Notes: a model not told the origin generated them from the letters alone. A stretch of DNA of 64,000 nucleotides from a bacterium (GCA_027623015.1 JAQBVR010000002.1:1-64000), one strand, 5' to 3'; numbered from the stretch's first letter, positions 41,306-50,953 are shown. Program-made: numbers and translations.

Positions 41306-42334
41306 ATGACTCATATTGGTATTGATTGTCGCTTTTCTGGCACACACTCTGGGCTTGGTCGTTACTCGCGAGAATTAGTAACACATCTTGTATCTATTTC
41401 TTCAGATACGTCTTATACACTTTTTGTGCGTAGTATCTCTGAGCCATGGCTTATTTTACTACCGGATTCAGTAAAGCTCGTTGAGGTTGATATACCCCAT
41501 TACTCTCTGGCTGAGCAATTTTTACTATCTCGTTTCTATAAGAAAGCAGATATAGATATCTTGCTTTCTCCGCACTTCAACACTCCTTTTTTCTACCATG
41601 GTCCATTTGTCATTGTGATACATGATCTTATACTGCATAGGTATCCGAACAATGCCTCTTTTATAAAAAGATGTGCCTATAAAGTTCTTTTATATCGTGC
41701 TCTTCGTAGAGCTAAGAAAGTCATTGCTGTTAGTACATTCACTGCTACGGAGATCTCTCGTATGTATGGAAAACGCATAGCAAAAAAAGTTCAGGTAGTA
41801 GGAGAGGGGGTATCTGATGCTTTTGCTCCTGCTAGTAAGGAGCGTATATCTGAGACACTTTTACGACACAATCTTTCTTGCCCTTTCTTCCTCTATGTAG
41901 GGAATGCAAAGGAGCACAAAAACGTACAAAAGCTTATAGATGCCCATAAGAAATCTGGTACAAGTATTTCACTAGTTCTTGTTTCAAATCCTGCAAACCT
42001 TACCCTTCACGATAGTGTTACTGTTCTTTCAAATATTCATGATGATGATCTTCCTTCTCTCTATTCGGCTGCTACAGCATTTGTTTCCGCATCTGCTTAT
42101 GAGGGATATGGACTTCCGTTTATCGAAGCTCGTGCTTGTGGATGTCCAGTAATCGGAATAACTGGCTCAAGTGTCGATGAGGTTGTCTCTGAGGGTGGCT
42201 TACTTTTAGAAAATTCAGATGATGCTCTAATACTTGCATTACAAAATCCACCTACAGTAGTATCAACTTCAGTTCCTCAGTGGTCCAAAGCTGCTTCTCT
42301 TGTTCATAAACTACTGCAAGAATTGACTGCTTAA
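41306..42334 (+). CDS. GT1/GT4-type glycosyltransferase
   Basis: IGIDCRFSGTHSGLGRYSRELV, YVGNAKEHKNVQKLI, SAYEGYGLPFIEARACGCPVIG. Confidence 0.88.
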   Translation: MTHIGIDCRFSGTHSGLGRYSRELVTHLVSISSDTSYTLFVRSISEPWLILLPDSVKLVEVDIPHYSLAEQFLLSRFYKKADIDILLSPHFNTPFFYHGPFVIVIHDLILHRYPNNASFIKRCAYKVLLYRALRRAKKVIAVSTFTATEISRMYGKRIAKKVQVVGEGVSDAFAPASKERISETLLRHNLSCPFFLYVGNAKEHKNVQKLIDAHKKSGTSISLVLVSNPANLTLHDSVTVLSNIHDDDLPSLYSAATAFVSASAYEGYGLPFIEARACGCPVIGITGSSVDEVVSEGGLLLENSDDALILALQNPPTVVSTSVPQWSKAASLVHKLLQELTA

Positions 42335-42348
42335 GCTATAGTTTCCTT

Positions 42349-42642
42349 ATGGATAGAATAGGTCACATATTACCGAGAGTGTTAAAGAGGCGTGGATTGC
42401 TTCACCACGCAGTTGCCTCTTCTGCAGTAGAATTTACTCAGATTTGGATAACAGAACACCTGCCTGCTGTATCTGGCGATCTTCGTGCGCAGTTTCTGAA
42501 AGAGACAGTTGTCATAATTTACTCAGACTCCTCTATAGCAGCACAGGAGTGCCATCTAGTTATGGAGGATCTCACTGCCTCTCTAAGAAAAGAATACGGT
42601 AATTCTGCTATTTCTGGCTGTCGGATAGTCAGATCTGACTAA
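42349..42642 (+). CDS. DUF721/DciA-like small protein
   Basis: Small ORF with ITEHLPAVSGDLRAQFLKETVVIIYSDSSIAAQECHLVMEDL, resembling DUF721 layout. Confidence 0.55.
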   Translation: MDRIGHILPRVLKRRGLLHHAVASSAVEFTQIWITEHLPAVSGDLRAQFLKETVVIIYSDSSIAAQECHLVMEDLTASLRKEYGNSAISGCRIVRSD

Positions 42643-42718
42643 GACTCTCTTGCAAATACCGTAATTTTACTTGCCTAGAAGCGTATTGTTGGTAGACTCT
42701 CGTGGCTATTTAGCTTAT

Positions 42719-43261
42719 ATGCTCGTAATTCGTTTACAACGCACAGGCCGCAGAAACGCTCCAGCATACCGAATTGTTGCTGCAGAGAAGACATCGCCTG
42801 TAAAAGGTAAGTTTGTCGAAATGCTAGGTCATTACGTTCCTAAGCATAATCCTATTGAGATCAAATTTAACGAAGAACGTATTCGTACTCTTATCTCCAA
42901 TGGAGCTGTTCCTAGTAATACTGTTGCTAGATTACTCTCAAAACAGGGTATGAAGGGCCTTGATAAGTTTGTAGCTCGTTACAGTAAGCAGAAGAAGCGT
43001 AATCCATCTGCAGAAGAGGCAGCGCCACCTCCAGCTCCTGAGGCACCTAAAGAAGAGAGGGCTGAAGCACCAAAAGAAGAGCCTACAAAGGACGCAGCTC
43101 CACTAGAAGAGACTCCAAAAGAAGAAACACCACCTGAGACTGAGGAAGGTCCCTCCGACGCTCCCCTCTCCAATCCCTCCGTGGCCGACAAAATGGCTAC
43201 ATCCGATGACAATCCTGAGGGAGCTATGGACGATAGGGGTGACAAGCCTGAAAAAGAGTAA
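42719..43261 (+). CDS. rpsP: 30S ribosomal protein S16 with long acidic/proline C-terminal extension
   Basis: MLVIRLQRTGRRNAPAYRIVAAEKTSPVKGKFVEMLGHYVPKHNP; low-complexity tail of roughly 85 aa. Confidence 0.93.
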   Translation: MLVIRLQRTGRRNAPAYRIVAAEKTSPVKGKFVEMLGHYVPKHNPIEIKFNEERIRTLISNGAVPSNTVARLLSKQGMKGLDKFVARYSKQKKRNPSAEEAAPPPAPEAPKEERAEAPKEEPTKDAAPLEETPKEETPPETEEGPSDAPLSNPSVADKMATSDDNPEGAMDDRGDKPEKE

Positions 43262-43275
43262 TACACTACACCTAC

Positions 43276-43557
43276 ATGATTGATTCGACACACTCTGACC
43301 TTCCGGGCATCTCATTTATACGCTATGTACTAGAAGCACTCGTCCTTGAAAAGGATAAGCTTGTTATTGAAGCAAAAGAAGATGACATGGGTATTTTGCT
43401 TACTATTCAAGTAAGTGATAGTGATATGGGTAAGCTTATCGGAAAGAGTGGTCAGACTATTAAGGCACTACGAACTCTCGTACGTACAATTGGGAGCAAC
43501 TCAGCTAAGCGTATAAATCTTAAGGTTCTGGAGCCAGAAAACGCTCAGCCTGCGTAA
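43276..43557 (+). CDS. KH-domain RNA-binding protein (KhpA/YlqC-like)
   Basis: MGKLIGKSGQTIKALRTLVRTIGSNSAKRINLKVLE. Confidence 0.88.
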   Translation: MIDSTHSDLPGISFIRYVLEALVLEKDKLVIEAKEDDMGILLTIQVSDSDMGKLIGKSGQTIKALRTLVRTIGSNSAKRINLKVLEPENAQPA

Positions 43558-43584
43558 CCTTTACTACTTCGTCCCCCACTCCTC

Positions 43585-43902
43585 ATGCTTAGAGACCTCC
43601 TAGAAAATGCCAGTGTTATTGAAATCATTGCAACTTTTGTAGCGTTTGGACTAATCGTCGCAACAATTCTTTGCTTAGTATATACCATATTTGGAGGTAT
43701 ATCTTTTATTCTCTCTGCAGGAAACGAGGAAAAGATCAAAAAGGCAGTACACACTATTCGTTTTGCAGTTGTAGGATTATTCGTCTCGTTCTTCGCATAT
43801 TTCCTTGTTCGTTTTATCGCAAATCTTCTTGATATTCCTTTTGAGCTTAACTTCTCAGATATTGTAGATCTCATGCAAGAGCTATTTAATTCTTTTCAGT
43901 AA
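43585..43902 (+). CDS. small membrane protein, TrbC/VirB2 pilin-like topology
   Basis: Hydrophobic segments FGLIVATILCLVYTIFGGISFILSAGNEEKIKKAVHTIRFAVVGLFVSFFAYFLV. Confidence 0.6.
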   Translation: MLRDLLENASVIEIIATFVAFGLIVATILCLVYTIFGGISFILSAGNEEKIKKAVHTIRFAVVGLFVSFFAYFLVRFIANLLDIPFELNFSDIVDLMQELFNSFQ

Positions 43903-43928
43903 AACAGCCAGCGCTTCGCTGACTGTTT
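43902..43928. terminator. bidirectional hairpin terminator between convergent genes
   Basis: AAACAG-c-CAGCG-CTT-CGCTG-a-CTGTTT. Confidence 0.65.
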
Positions 43929-43944
43929 CTACTTTTATAGCTAT

Positions 43945-45726
43945 TTATATTAGGAGCTTCCTTCTTTGAGCAATAGTTTGCAGTGCTCCTATTAGTCCAG
44001 TGATCGATACAAATATTCCTCCGAAGCCTACTCCTGTAGGAGGTAGGTTTCTGATCACATTCATACTTGATGTCATAACTCTCTCATTAAGAGATACTGT
44101 TTCCATACCATCTCCACTTACTGAAACTACATTATTTAGTTCAATGCCATGTGGTACAAATGAGGCTACACGAGCTGTGTACTCTACAGACCATTCTTCT
44201 CCTGGCGCGAGTACGGGGATAGTCCATCGTAGTGTGTCACCTTGAATCTGTCCGTATTCTGAGCCAAGTACTTCCATGTATGCTCTATTCATACGGTCTT
44301 GAACTTCTATGTTGTTAAATGCTCGGTTACTGTTGTTCCTCATGTAGATGGTGTAACGAACATTATCACCAGGTTGTACTTCTGATCTATCAGCAATTTT
44401 TCGCAATGTAAGAGGTGATGTGTTTTTTGCAACTTGCTGTGCGTTTCCTTTTCCTACTCTACTTGTAGAGATTCCTGTATTGTCCACAGCTGTTTGCCCT
44501 CGAATCTCTACGCTGTTTCGTAGTTTTGCTCCGTATGTTGCATCGCTACGTACTCTTGCTGTTACAAACAATGTTCGCTGTCCGTGTGGGCTTACAGTCA
44601 TGCCTTCCCATCGAACATTTTTTCCTGTCCATTGTCCTCCTTCAGATGAATCTACATATTCAGTAAATGAAGGTAGTGCGTTATTTACATCTACTTCAGT
44701 TGCAAGCTTATTTGTTCGGTTTTGGATATTGATAGCGTACGTAAGTAGATCGCCAGGAGTAGCTTGGTCTACACCATCACTAACTGTAACACTGAAGGCT
44801 GAGTCTAAAACTCCGGTGTATACCTGTGTAGTATCTTTTGCGTGTCCATCTGCTATAGATGCTGTTAGCTGTAGTGGGAAGTTATCTGGTGTCTCTCGTT
44901 CTACATCTGCAACAATGGTATATTCACGGTATTCGTTGTGTCCTATTTCTTGTTCTACCCATTCTAGTACTCTGTGATTCCTTTGTGGCTGGTGACTGGC
45001 ACTATTAAATACAAGATACGTGGATAACTCAGATCGAAGTCTAAACTTCTGGGCTGGGCCATTTGGATTTTCTACACGAATGGTGTAGTTCAGTCTTTCA
45101 TTTGGCTCTGCAAACTTTTTATTATCTGATACAGTAATACGCAAACGAGATTTGTTTAGAGAAGATTCTTTTACACGAGTAGTGTCTATTGCCTTTTCAC
45201 CTTCACTTGTAGCCTCTGCTACAATAAGAAGATCTTCTATAGCATGAGGTGTTACGCTTACGTTTACGTACAGCTTTCGTTCAGTACCTGGATAGACGGT
45301 AACATTTCTCCATACAACATAGTCGCCTACTTTGCGTCCTGCATTACTTGCGTCAATCAAGTTTGTCTGGTGAGGGACGAAGAAGTGCACATCTACATTT
45401 CGTGTGTCTTCTCTTTCTGTTCTTACACCTATTGTGTAGGTAATGTGACCAGACGACTCTACAACTTCTAATCCGTCATTGATTCTCAAAAATACTCCAC
45501 GTCCTGTAGGACCTTCGGATTCGTCATGGAGAGAAAGGCATTGTGTATCTTGTGGGTAATCGATAAATCCGTCGAAGTCATTGTCGATTCCATCGGCACA
45601 CTCATTGGACGCTGCGTGTGCTGTCTCAACAGTAAAACTGCTGATGCTTGGCTGTAGAATAGTTATCAGAAGACCTGATAGAGACAATACAGCAAGGTGC
45701 TTTACGCGAGGGAAAATCGTTGTCAT
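43945..45726 (-). CDS. secreted DUF11-repeat surface protein with LPPTG-type C-terminus
   Basis: Signal peptide, repeated DUF11-like modules (VTVSDGVDQATPGDLLTYAINIQN...), C-term NLPPTGVGFGGIFVSITGLIGALQTIAQRRKLLI. Confidence 0.8.
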   Translation of the reverse strand: MTTIFPRVKHLAVLSLSGLLITILQPSISSFTVETAHAASNECADGIDNDFDGFIDYPQDTQCLSLHDESEGPTGRGVFLRINDGLEVVESSGHITYTIGVRTEREDTRNVDVHFFVPHQTNLIDASNAGRKVGDYVVWRNVTVYPGTERKLYVNVSVTPHAIEDLLIVAEATSEGEKAIDTTRVKESSLNKSRLRITVSDNKKFAEPNERLNYTIRVENPNGPAQKFRLRSELSTYLVFNSASHQPQRNHRVLEWVEQEIGHNEYREYTIVADVERETPDNFPLQLTASIADGHAKDTTQVYTGVLDSAFSVTVSDGVDQATPGDLLTYAINIQNRTNKLATEVDVNNALPSFTEYVDSSEGGQWTGKNVRWEGMTVSPHGQRTLFVTARVRSDATYGAKLRNSVEIRGQTAVDNTGISTSRVGKGNAQQVAKNTSPLTLRKIADRSEVQPGDNVRYTIYMRNNSNRAFNNIEVQDRMNRAYMEVLGSEYGQIQGDTLRWTIPVLAPGEEWSVEYTARVASFVPHGIELNNVVSVSGDGMETVSLNERVMTSSMNVIRNLPPTGVGFGGIFVSITGLIGALQTIAQRRKLLI

Positions 45727-45865
45727 CCGTGAGCTGGGTAGTAAAAAAGGAATATACTATAATGTCTTACAATTCTACTGTCAAGTAAGGAAACCACACA
45801 ATTTTTGGTACTAATCACTCTTTTCTTATCCGAATTTGCACTGTAGTATCCTGTTCAAGTCATTA

Positions 45866-45943
45866 GGGCGCATAGCTCAGTTGGTTTAGAGCGACTGGTT
45901 TACACCCAGTAGGTCGGGGGTTCGATTCCCTCTGCGCCCACCA
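45866..45943 (+). tRNA. tRNA-Val (anticodon UAC), CCA encoded
   Basis: GGGCGCA...TGCGCCC acceptor, ACTGG-TTTACAC-CCAGT anticodon arm, GGGGGTTCGATTCCCTC T arm, ACCA. Confidence 0.93.
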
Positions 45944-46037
45944 ACCTCCGCAGGAGGTTGTCAACCATAGCCTCGTCGAAGCGAGCGAAGGTTGACCTAT
46001 CCTAATTTGGTCTCCTGTCTACGGTTGGCAGGCCAAA
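45943..46037 (+). other. three consecutive hairpins directly 3' of tRNA-Val
   Basis: AACCTCC-GCA-GGAGGTT; GTCAACC..CTCG..CGAG..GGTTGAC; TTTGG..CCTG..CAGG-CCAAA. Confidence 0.55.
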
Positions 46038-46079
46038 CTCTGCGAAGGTTGCCCCCGTAGCCATTACCACTCTCTCATT

Positions 46080-46295
46080 ATGTCTATCTACACTATTGTC
46101 CACAGTATAGTCAGTATCCTTCTTATCATCACTATTGTGCTTCAGCACAGAGCATCTGGCTTATCTGCAACATTTGGAGGCTCAGGAGAGTCCGTAGTAC
46201 AACGTAGAGGTGCAGAGAAGGTCATCTACAAGTTCACAATTATTCTAGCCGTTGTGTTTTTCTCCATGACTATCTTGCAGTGGTACACTTTTTAA
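46080..46295 (+). CDS. secG: preprotein translocase subunit SecG
   Basis: IIVLQHRASGLSATFGGSGESVVQRRGAEKVIYKFTII, two TM segments. Confidence 0.88.
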   Translation: MSIYTIVHSIVSILLIITIVLQHRASGLSATFGGSGESVVQRRGAEKVIYKFTIILAVVFFSMTILQWYTF

Positions 46296-46355
46296 CTTGG
46301 CGAACTCCGTCTCTACTCTAGATAAGCAACTGCATACGCTATAAACTATCTCGGT

Positions 46356-48551
46356 ATGTTACGTCTTCTTCGTGCCTTTGTTCGCTTTGAGAGAATCCTA
46401 CTTGCAGGGCTATTGTTTATTTTTCTGATTACGACAGTGTTCTTTCTTCGTCGATTCTATCTAGAAAATACGATGGTTGTCGCTGCTGAAGGTGGAACGT
46501 ATATAGAAGGATCTGTAGGAGAGCTGCAACCTCTTATCCCTTGGTTTACTGTCACAAATGATGTGAATCGAGATATCGTATCGCTTGTTTTTAGTGGTCT
46601 TCAGAAATACAACCCAGAAACCAAAAGTGTAGAAGATGATCTCGCAGTCCTTGAAGTGACTGATGATAATATGTTTTATACCGTAACTCTTAAAGAAAAT
46701 ATCTTCTGGCATGACACTACAGAGTCAGACCCACACCCTGTAACAGCAGACGATGTCGTCTATACATTTACAACTATTCAGGAAGTTGATTTTCCAAATA
46801 GCCTCCTTCGTCAGAATTTTCTTGGTGTTACCATAGAAAAACTCTCTGATAGAAAAGTACGATTTGCTCTCGAGAAGCCATACCGCTTTTTTGCTAGCAA
46901 TCTAACACTTGGTCTTATTCCTGAGCGTTCATTTATTAGTATTCCCCCATCGAAATTAGATCAGGCACTAGGTTTTGGATTTCATCCAATAGGATGCGGT
47001 CCTTATGCTTTTCGTGGTCTTGTACAAACTGAGCTTAGTACAGAGATCAGTCTCGCTAGATTCGACAGAACTATAGAGCCTTATTATCACTTAGAAAGTG
47101 TTATCTTCCGTATATTTCCTGACTATAGTACTTTGTTAGCTGATATTCGAAATGTTGATGGTATACGTCTTGTACCTACAAATGAGCAAGGATATCCCAT
47201 CATTCCAAAGAGTCTCAAGTCTCTTCACTACACACTTCCTCAATACGTAGCGTTGTTCTTAAATTTATCTCAGCCTATCTTACAGGATAGAAATCTTCGT
47301 CTAGGACTTCAGCTTGGTACTGACAAGCAAAATATTGTTAGTACTATTGGTGAGTCCATTATTGTGGATACTCCCCTACTAGAACTAAATACAAATGACT
47401 GGCAGTACAAGTACGACTCACAGGCTGCCCAGGGAGCATTCTTTGCTTCTGACTGGCATCTTCCTGAAAAGGTTCGCCTTCAGCGTCTCCTTGAACTCTA
47501 TGATGCTAACTCTGTTGGTCTTCTCCAATTAGAGCCTATCACTCTCCTTGATACTGGGGCATCACTAATTATAACAGGCTCGCTTCTAGATATATCTTTA
47601 GATGCAACAGTTCATGGTATTCAGATCGAGCAATCTACAGAGACAGGTACTTGGATTGTTGCTCTTCCTACGCATGGTGGTACTGGAAGTATCAATCTTG
47701 GGTTCAATGCCATTCGCCTTGAAGATAAAGGAGATACCATAGATTCATTTTATCTTTGGCGTACTACAAAGAGTCAGGAGTTTAAACGTGCTTCGCAAGA
47801 GCAAGATCTTTTGGATCAATTTATAGCATCTCGAAATGGTGATCTTGTAGAAGCGGATCAAATTGGTGTTCAGAATCTGTTCCTTGAAAATGGAATGTTG
47901 CGCTTGCGTTTATCTACCGACCCCACAGATATCCGCATCAATGATAATGGTGAAAAGCTTTCTCTCCGCCTTCTCACAAGTAATTCTCCAGCTCATTATC
48001 AGGTAATCGCTGAGAACATAAAGGCTCAATGGGAGGAGCTCGGTGTTCATGTAGGAATTGAAATACCTGAGACACGAGCTAAATTTGAACAAAAGCTCAT
48101 AAATCGAGATTATGATATCCTTCTCTTCGGACAGTCATTGCTCGATAACCTAGATAGTTATCCGTATTGGCACAGTTCTGGTGTACAAGATCTTGAAGGA
48201 GAGCGAAGTGAACTTCGCATAGATTCTTACAATCTTTCTCAATACTCTTCTCTTGAGGCAGATAGTCTTCTCGAAGTGATAAGGGAGACTGGGAGTACTG
48301 AAAAGCAAGACCTTGCTCTTTTGGAACTTCGTGAGGTCTTAAAAGAGGAAATACCTGCTATATTTCTGTACTCACCTCTTTATACGTACGCCTACAATCC
48401 AAATCTTCATGGTGCTGTAATTGGTAATCCGTCTTTACATTCAGACAGATTTCTCACTTTACATCGCTGGTATATGAAGAAAGATAGAAGCTTTAAAACT
48501 GGTAAAAACTGGTTATCTGCTGTTCCTTGGCTGTTTTCTTCTGTTAAATAG
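46356..48551 (+). CDS. ABC-type peptide transporter substrate-binding protein (SBP family 5)
   Basis: LVFSGLQKYNPETKSVEDDLAVLEVTDDNMFYTVTLKENIFWHD...PVTADDVVYTF. Confidence 0.87.
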   Translation: MLRLLRAFVRFERILLAGLLFIFLITTVFFLRRFYLENTMVVAAEGGTYIEGSVGELQPLIPWFTVTNDVNRDIVSLVFSGLQKYNPETKSVEDDLAVLEVTDDNMFYTVTLKENIFWHDTTESDPHPVTADDVVYTFTTIQEVDFPNSLLRQNFLGVTIEKLSDRKVRFALEKPYRFFASNLTLGLIPERSFISIPPSKLDQALGFGFHPIGCGPYAFRGLVQTELSTEISLARFDRTIEPYYHLESVIFRIFPDYSTLLADIRNVDGIRLVPTNEQGYPIIPKSLKSLHYTLPQYVALFLNLSQPILQDRNLRLGLQLGTDKQNIVSTIGESIIVDTPLLELNTNDWQYKYDSQAAQGAFFASDWHLPEKVRLQRLLELYDANSVGLLQLEPITLLDTGASLIITGSLLDISLDATVHGIQIEQSTETGTWIVALPTHGGTGSINLGFNAIRLEDKGDTIDSFYLWRTTKSQEFKRASQEQDLLDQFIASRNGDLVEADQIGVQNLFLENGMLRLRLSTDPTDIRINDNGEKLSLRLLTSNSPAHYQVIAENIKAQWEELGVHVGIEIPETRAKFEQKLINRDYDILLFGQSLLDNLDSYPYWHSSGVQDLEGERSELRIDSYNLSQYSSLEADSLLEVIRETGSTEKQDLALLELREVLKEEIPAIFLYSPLYTYAYNPNLHGAVIGNPSLHSDRFLTLHRWYMKKDRSFKTGKNWLSAVPWLFSSVK

Positions 48552-48589
48552 ACTTTACGAACGTTCAAATTTTTAGTGTTGATCGACCA

Positions 48590-48618
48590 TTGACAACAGT
48601 TTTGTTGATCTGTAGACT
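48590..48618 (+). promoter_or_regulatory. sigma70-type promoter TTGACA-N17-TAGACT upstream of rplI
   Basis: TTGACA 48590-48595, TAGACT 48613-48618. Confidence 0.6.
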
Positions 48619-48651
48619 GGCGCGGCTTTCGATTATTACCTTTCAAAACTT

Positions 48652-49098
48652 ATGGAAGTTCTCCTCCTACAAGATCTACCAGGCATCGGAAAGAAAAACG
48701 ACCTTCTCGTCGTTGGTGATGGATATGCCATGAACAACTTGCTCCCAAACAGGATGGCACTCGTTGCTACTCCTACAGTCCGTCGTCGTTATGCAGAACA
48801 GATTCGACGTCGTGCAGTTGAAAAGGTTTCTGAGCTAGCTACACAAGCTGACAGTGCTTCGTCCCTTAAGGGTAAGACTCTTACATTTGAGCGCAAGGCA
48901 ACGAAGGCTGGAAAGCTTTACGCTGCTATCACTGAGAAGGTTCTCTCTGAAGAGCTCAAGACTCAACTAACGATGGATATAAAAGCAGATGCTATCGTTA
49001 TAGGTGAGCCTATCAAGTCTCTTGGCGATTTTGAAGTGAAGATCAAGATGGCTGACGCAGAGCATGCACTTGCAGTCGCAGTTGTTCAGGAAAAGTAA
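48652..49098 (+). CDS. rplI: 50S ribosomal protein L9
   Basis: MEVLLLQDLPGIGKKNDLLVVGDGYAMNNLLPNRMAL. Confidence 0.94.
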   Translation: MEVLLLQDLPGIGKKNDLLVVGDGYAMNNLLPNRMALVATPTVRRRYAEQIRRRAVEKVSELATQADSASSLKGKTLTFERKATKAGKLYAAITEKVLSEELKTQLTMDIKADAIVIGEPIKSLGDFEVKIKMADAEHALAVAVVQEK

Positions 49099-49136
49099 TC
49101 AACGGAATCGCAAAAGTTTGGTATAATGATTCAGGT

Positions 49137-49213
49137 GGGCCACTAGCTCAGCTGGTTAGAGCACCAGACTTATAAACTGGCGGTCCTGAGTTCAAGTCTC
49201 AGGTGGCCCACCA
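49137..49213 (+). tRNA. tRNA-Ile (anticodon UAU), CCA encoded
   Basis: GGGCCAC/GTGGCCC acceptor; CCAGA-CTTATAA-ACTGG anticodon arm (A-A mismatch at the loop-closing pair); TGGTATAAT extended -10 just upstream. Confidence 0.88.
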
Positions 49214-49283
49214 ATTACTTTATGGCTTATGGAAGCCAATTGTAAGTAATCTAAGCTTGGGAAACACTCAGTCTGCGGAACCT
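49207..49283 (+). repeat. left copy of imperfect direct repeat beginning at the tRNA 3' end
   Basis: CCCACCAA-N7-ATGGCTTA-nn-GAAG-n-CA...GAAACAC-n-CAG-n-CTG-n-GGA-n-CC; right copy at about 51097-51170. Confidence 0.5.
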
Positions 49284-49342
49284 ATTCTCATGAGAGTCTA
49301 TTTAGGCAAGCGTAAAAACCGTGGATCTGCTATAATGTTCTG

Positions 49343-50953
49343 ATGACTGACGAAAACAAAAAACTTGAAGATACGACGATAAACATTGATCAGATCGATC
49401 AATGTCGGAGCTTTGATGAACTCAGGCAAAGTGCTTTGTTTCGACAGTTCATGAGAATATTCTACAGGAAGCATCCAGAACTCTTTTCGTTGGAAAAAGC
49501 TGGGGAGGTACTATCGGAAGAAGTACTTGTTGATTTCTTTGCCACTCATCCAAGTATTTGGAATGAAGCAGAAAAATTCTGGAAAAATGACATACGGAAG
49601 GAAGGCAATAGTCTCGATAGTTTTCAGCTCGCACAAAACATATCGAATCATATTAGAGAATTGATAGCCCATGCCCTACAACAGGGGGGACTACACTTGG
49701 CAGAAGGTGAGGATGCAAGCAAAATTTTTGATTTTGATTCACAAAAAAACAGACCAAACAGAGCATGGCAACCAGAGTTTTCGAATCCTGATGATGTTGT
49801 AGGAAATGGCATTGCTGAAATGGGATTTGATCTCAGTCCTGCCATTCAAGCAGCCAGAATTCCCAGAGAAGGTGATGAAGGATACACTGAAGTACCAGAT
49901 GAATTGTACGAGGCCACGAAGAAATGGCTGGAGAAAACACACAACGGTTGGGAAGTACACAATAAAGACATCATCTATATGCGAGATTCTTTGACAGCAG
50001 TTCAAGAAGCAGTGAAAGCATTCACGGGTACAAGAATCACAGGCACCTTCAGAAAAAAAGAGGAGAGGGGTAACGTTGTAACGTGTACGCCTACCTACGG
50101 CGGACTCTTACATCACCCAAAAAAGGTATTTGGCACAGACACCAAAACGATCCCTTTGATAAACAGCGGAGAGCAACTCATCATTGATACAAATGCGCTG
50201 CAAATTACTCTGCAAAAGGGCGATGTATTTATTCTCTGCAATCCCCAAAATCCAGGCGGGCATGTCTACAGTAGATCTGAATTATTGGAGATCAAAAAAA
50301 TATGTAAACAGAAAGAAGTAAAAATAATCATCGATGAGCTCCATGACGGCCTCGTCTTCGATGATAATTTTGTCTCAATGGGAAGCCTGTACGAGGGAGA
50401 AGAAAATCCAACGGCTACACTTCTTTCGACGGGTAAGTCATTTAACCTGAGTGATCAGCCTTGTCACATGATGGTGATACCAGATAAGGATATGCGTCAG
50501 GCATTTAACCGCAATCGTATTCAAGCATTAACGCCGACAGCCATTCCAAATCGAGCCGCCATTGCTGCATTTGAACAGAGTGATGAGTGGCGAATAGAAC
50601 TTCTACATTATCTGCATGGAAATGCCGATTACCTTTACGATCGAATCAAAGCAATGCCCGGACTGAAAATGGTCAAACCACAAGCAACATACCTCGCGTG
50701 GATTGATGCACGAGAGGCCGGACTTGAGGAGGCTATAAAGAAAGAATTTACAGAAGATGACCCGACACAGAGAGGACCGGCTGACTATTTTGAAAAAGTC
50801 GCAAATGTTGCAGTTTTAAACGGTAGTAATTTTGATACCAGTGGAGCAAGCAACATGTTCTTCCGTCTCAATTTTGCAGTGCCACGATCAGAACTTAGGG
50901 AGATGCTCGATAGAATTGAACGAGCACTGCCCAAAGGCAGGAGAGGCGCTTGA
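49343..50953 (+). CDS. PLP-dependent aminotransferase class I/II, MalY/PatB-like, with N-terminal extension
   Basis: CNPQNPGGHVYSRSEL, IIDELHDGLVF, STGKSFNLSDQPCHMM (PLP lysine). Confidence 0.88.
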   Translation: MTDENKKLEDTTINIDQIDQCRSFDELRQSALFRQFMRIFYRKHPELFSLEKAGEVLSEEVLVDFFATHPSIWNEAEKFWKNDIRKEGNSLDSFQLAQNISNHIRELIAHALQQGGLHLAEGEDASKIFDFDSQKNRPNRAWQPEFSNPDDVVGNGIAEMGFDLSPAIQAARIPREGDEGYTEVPDELYEATKKWLEKTHNGWEVHNKDIIYMRDSLTAVQEAVKAFTGTRITGTFRKKEERGNVVTCTPTYGGLLHHPKKVFGTDTKTIPLINSGEQLIIDTNALQITLQKGDVFILCNPQNPGGHVYSRSELLEIKKICKQKEVKIIIDELHDGLVFDDNFVSMGSLYEGEENPTATLLSTGKSFNLSDQPCHMMVIPDKDMRQAFNRNRIQALTPTAIPNRAAIAAFEQSDEWRIELLHYLHGNADYLYDRIKAMPGLKMVKPQATYLAWIDAREAGLEEAIKKEFTEDDPTQRGPADYFEKVANVAVLNGSNFDTSGASNMFFRLNFAVPRSELREMLDRIERALPKGRRGA

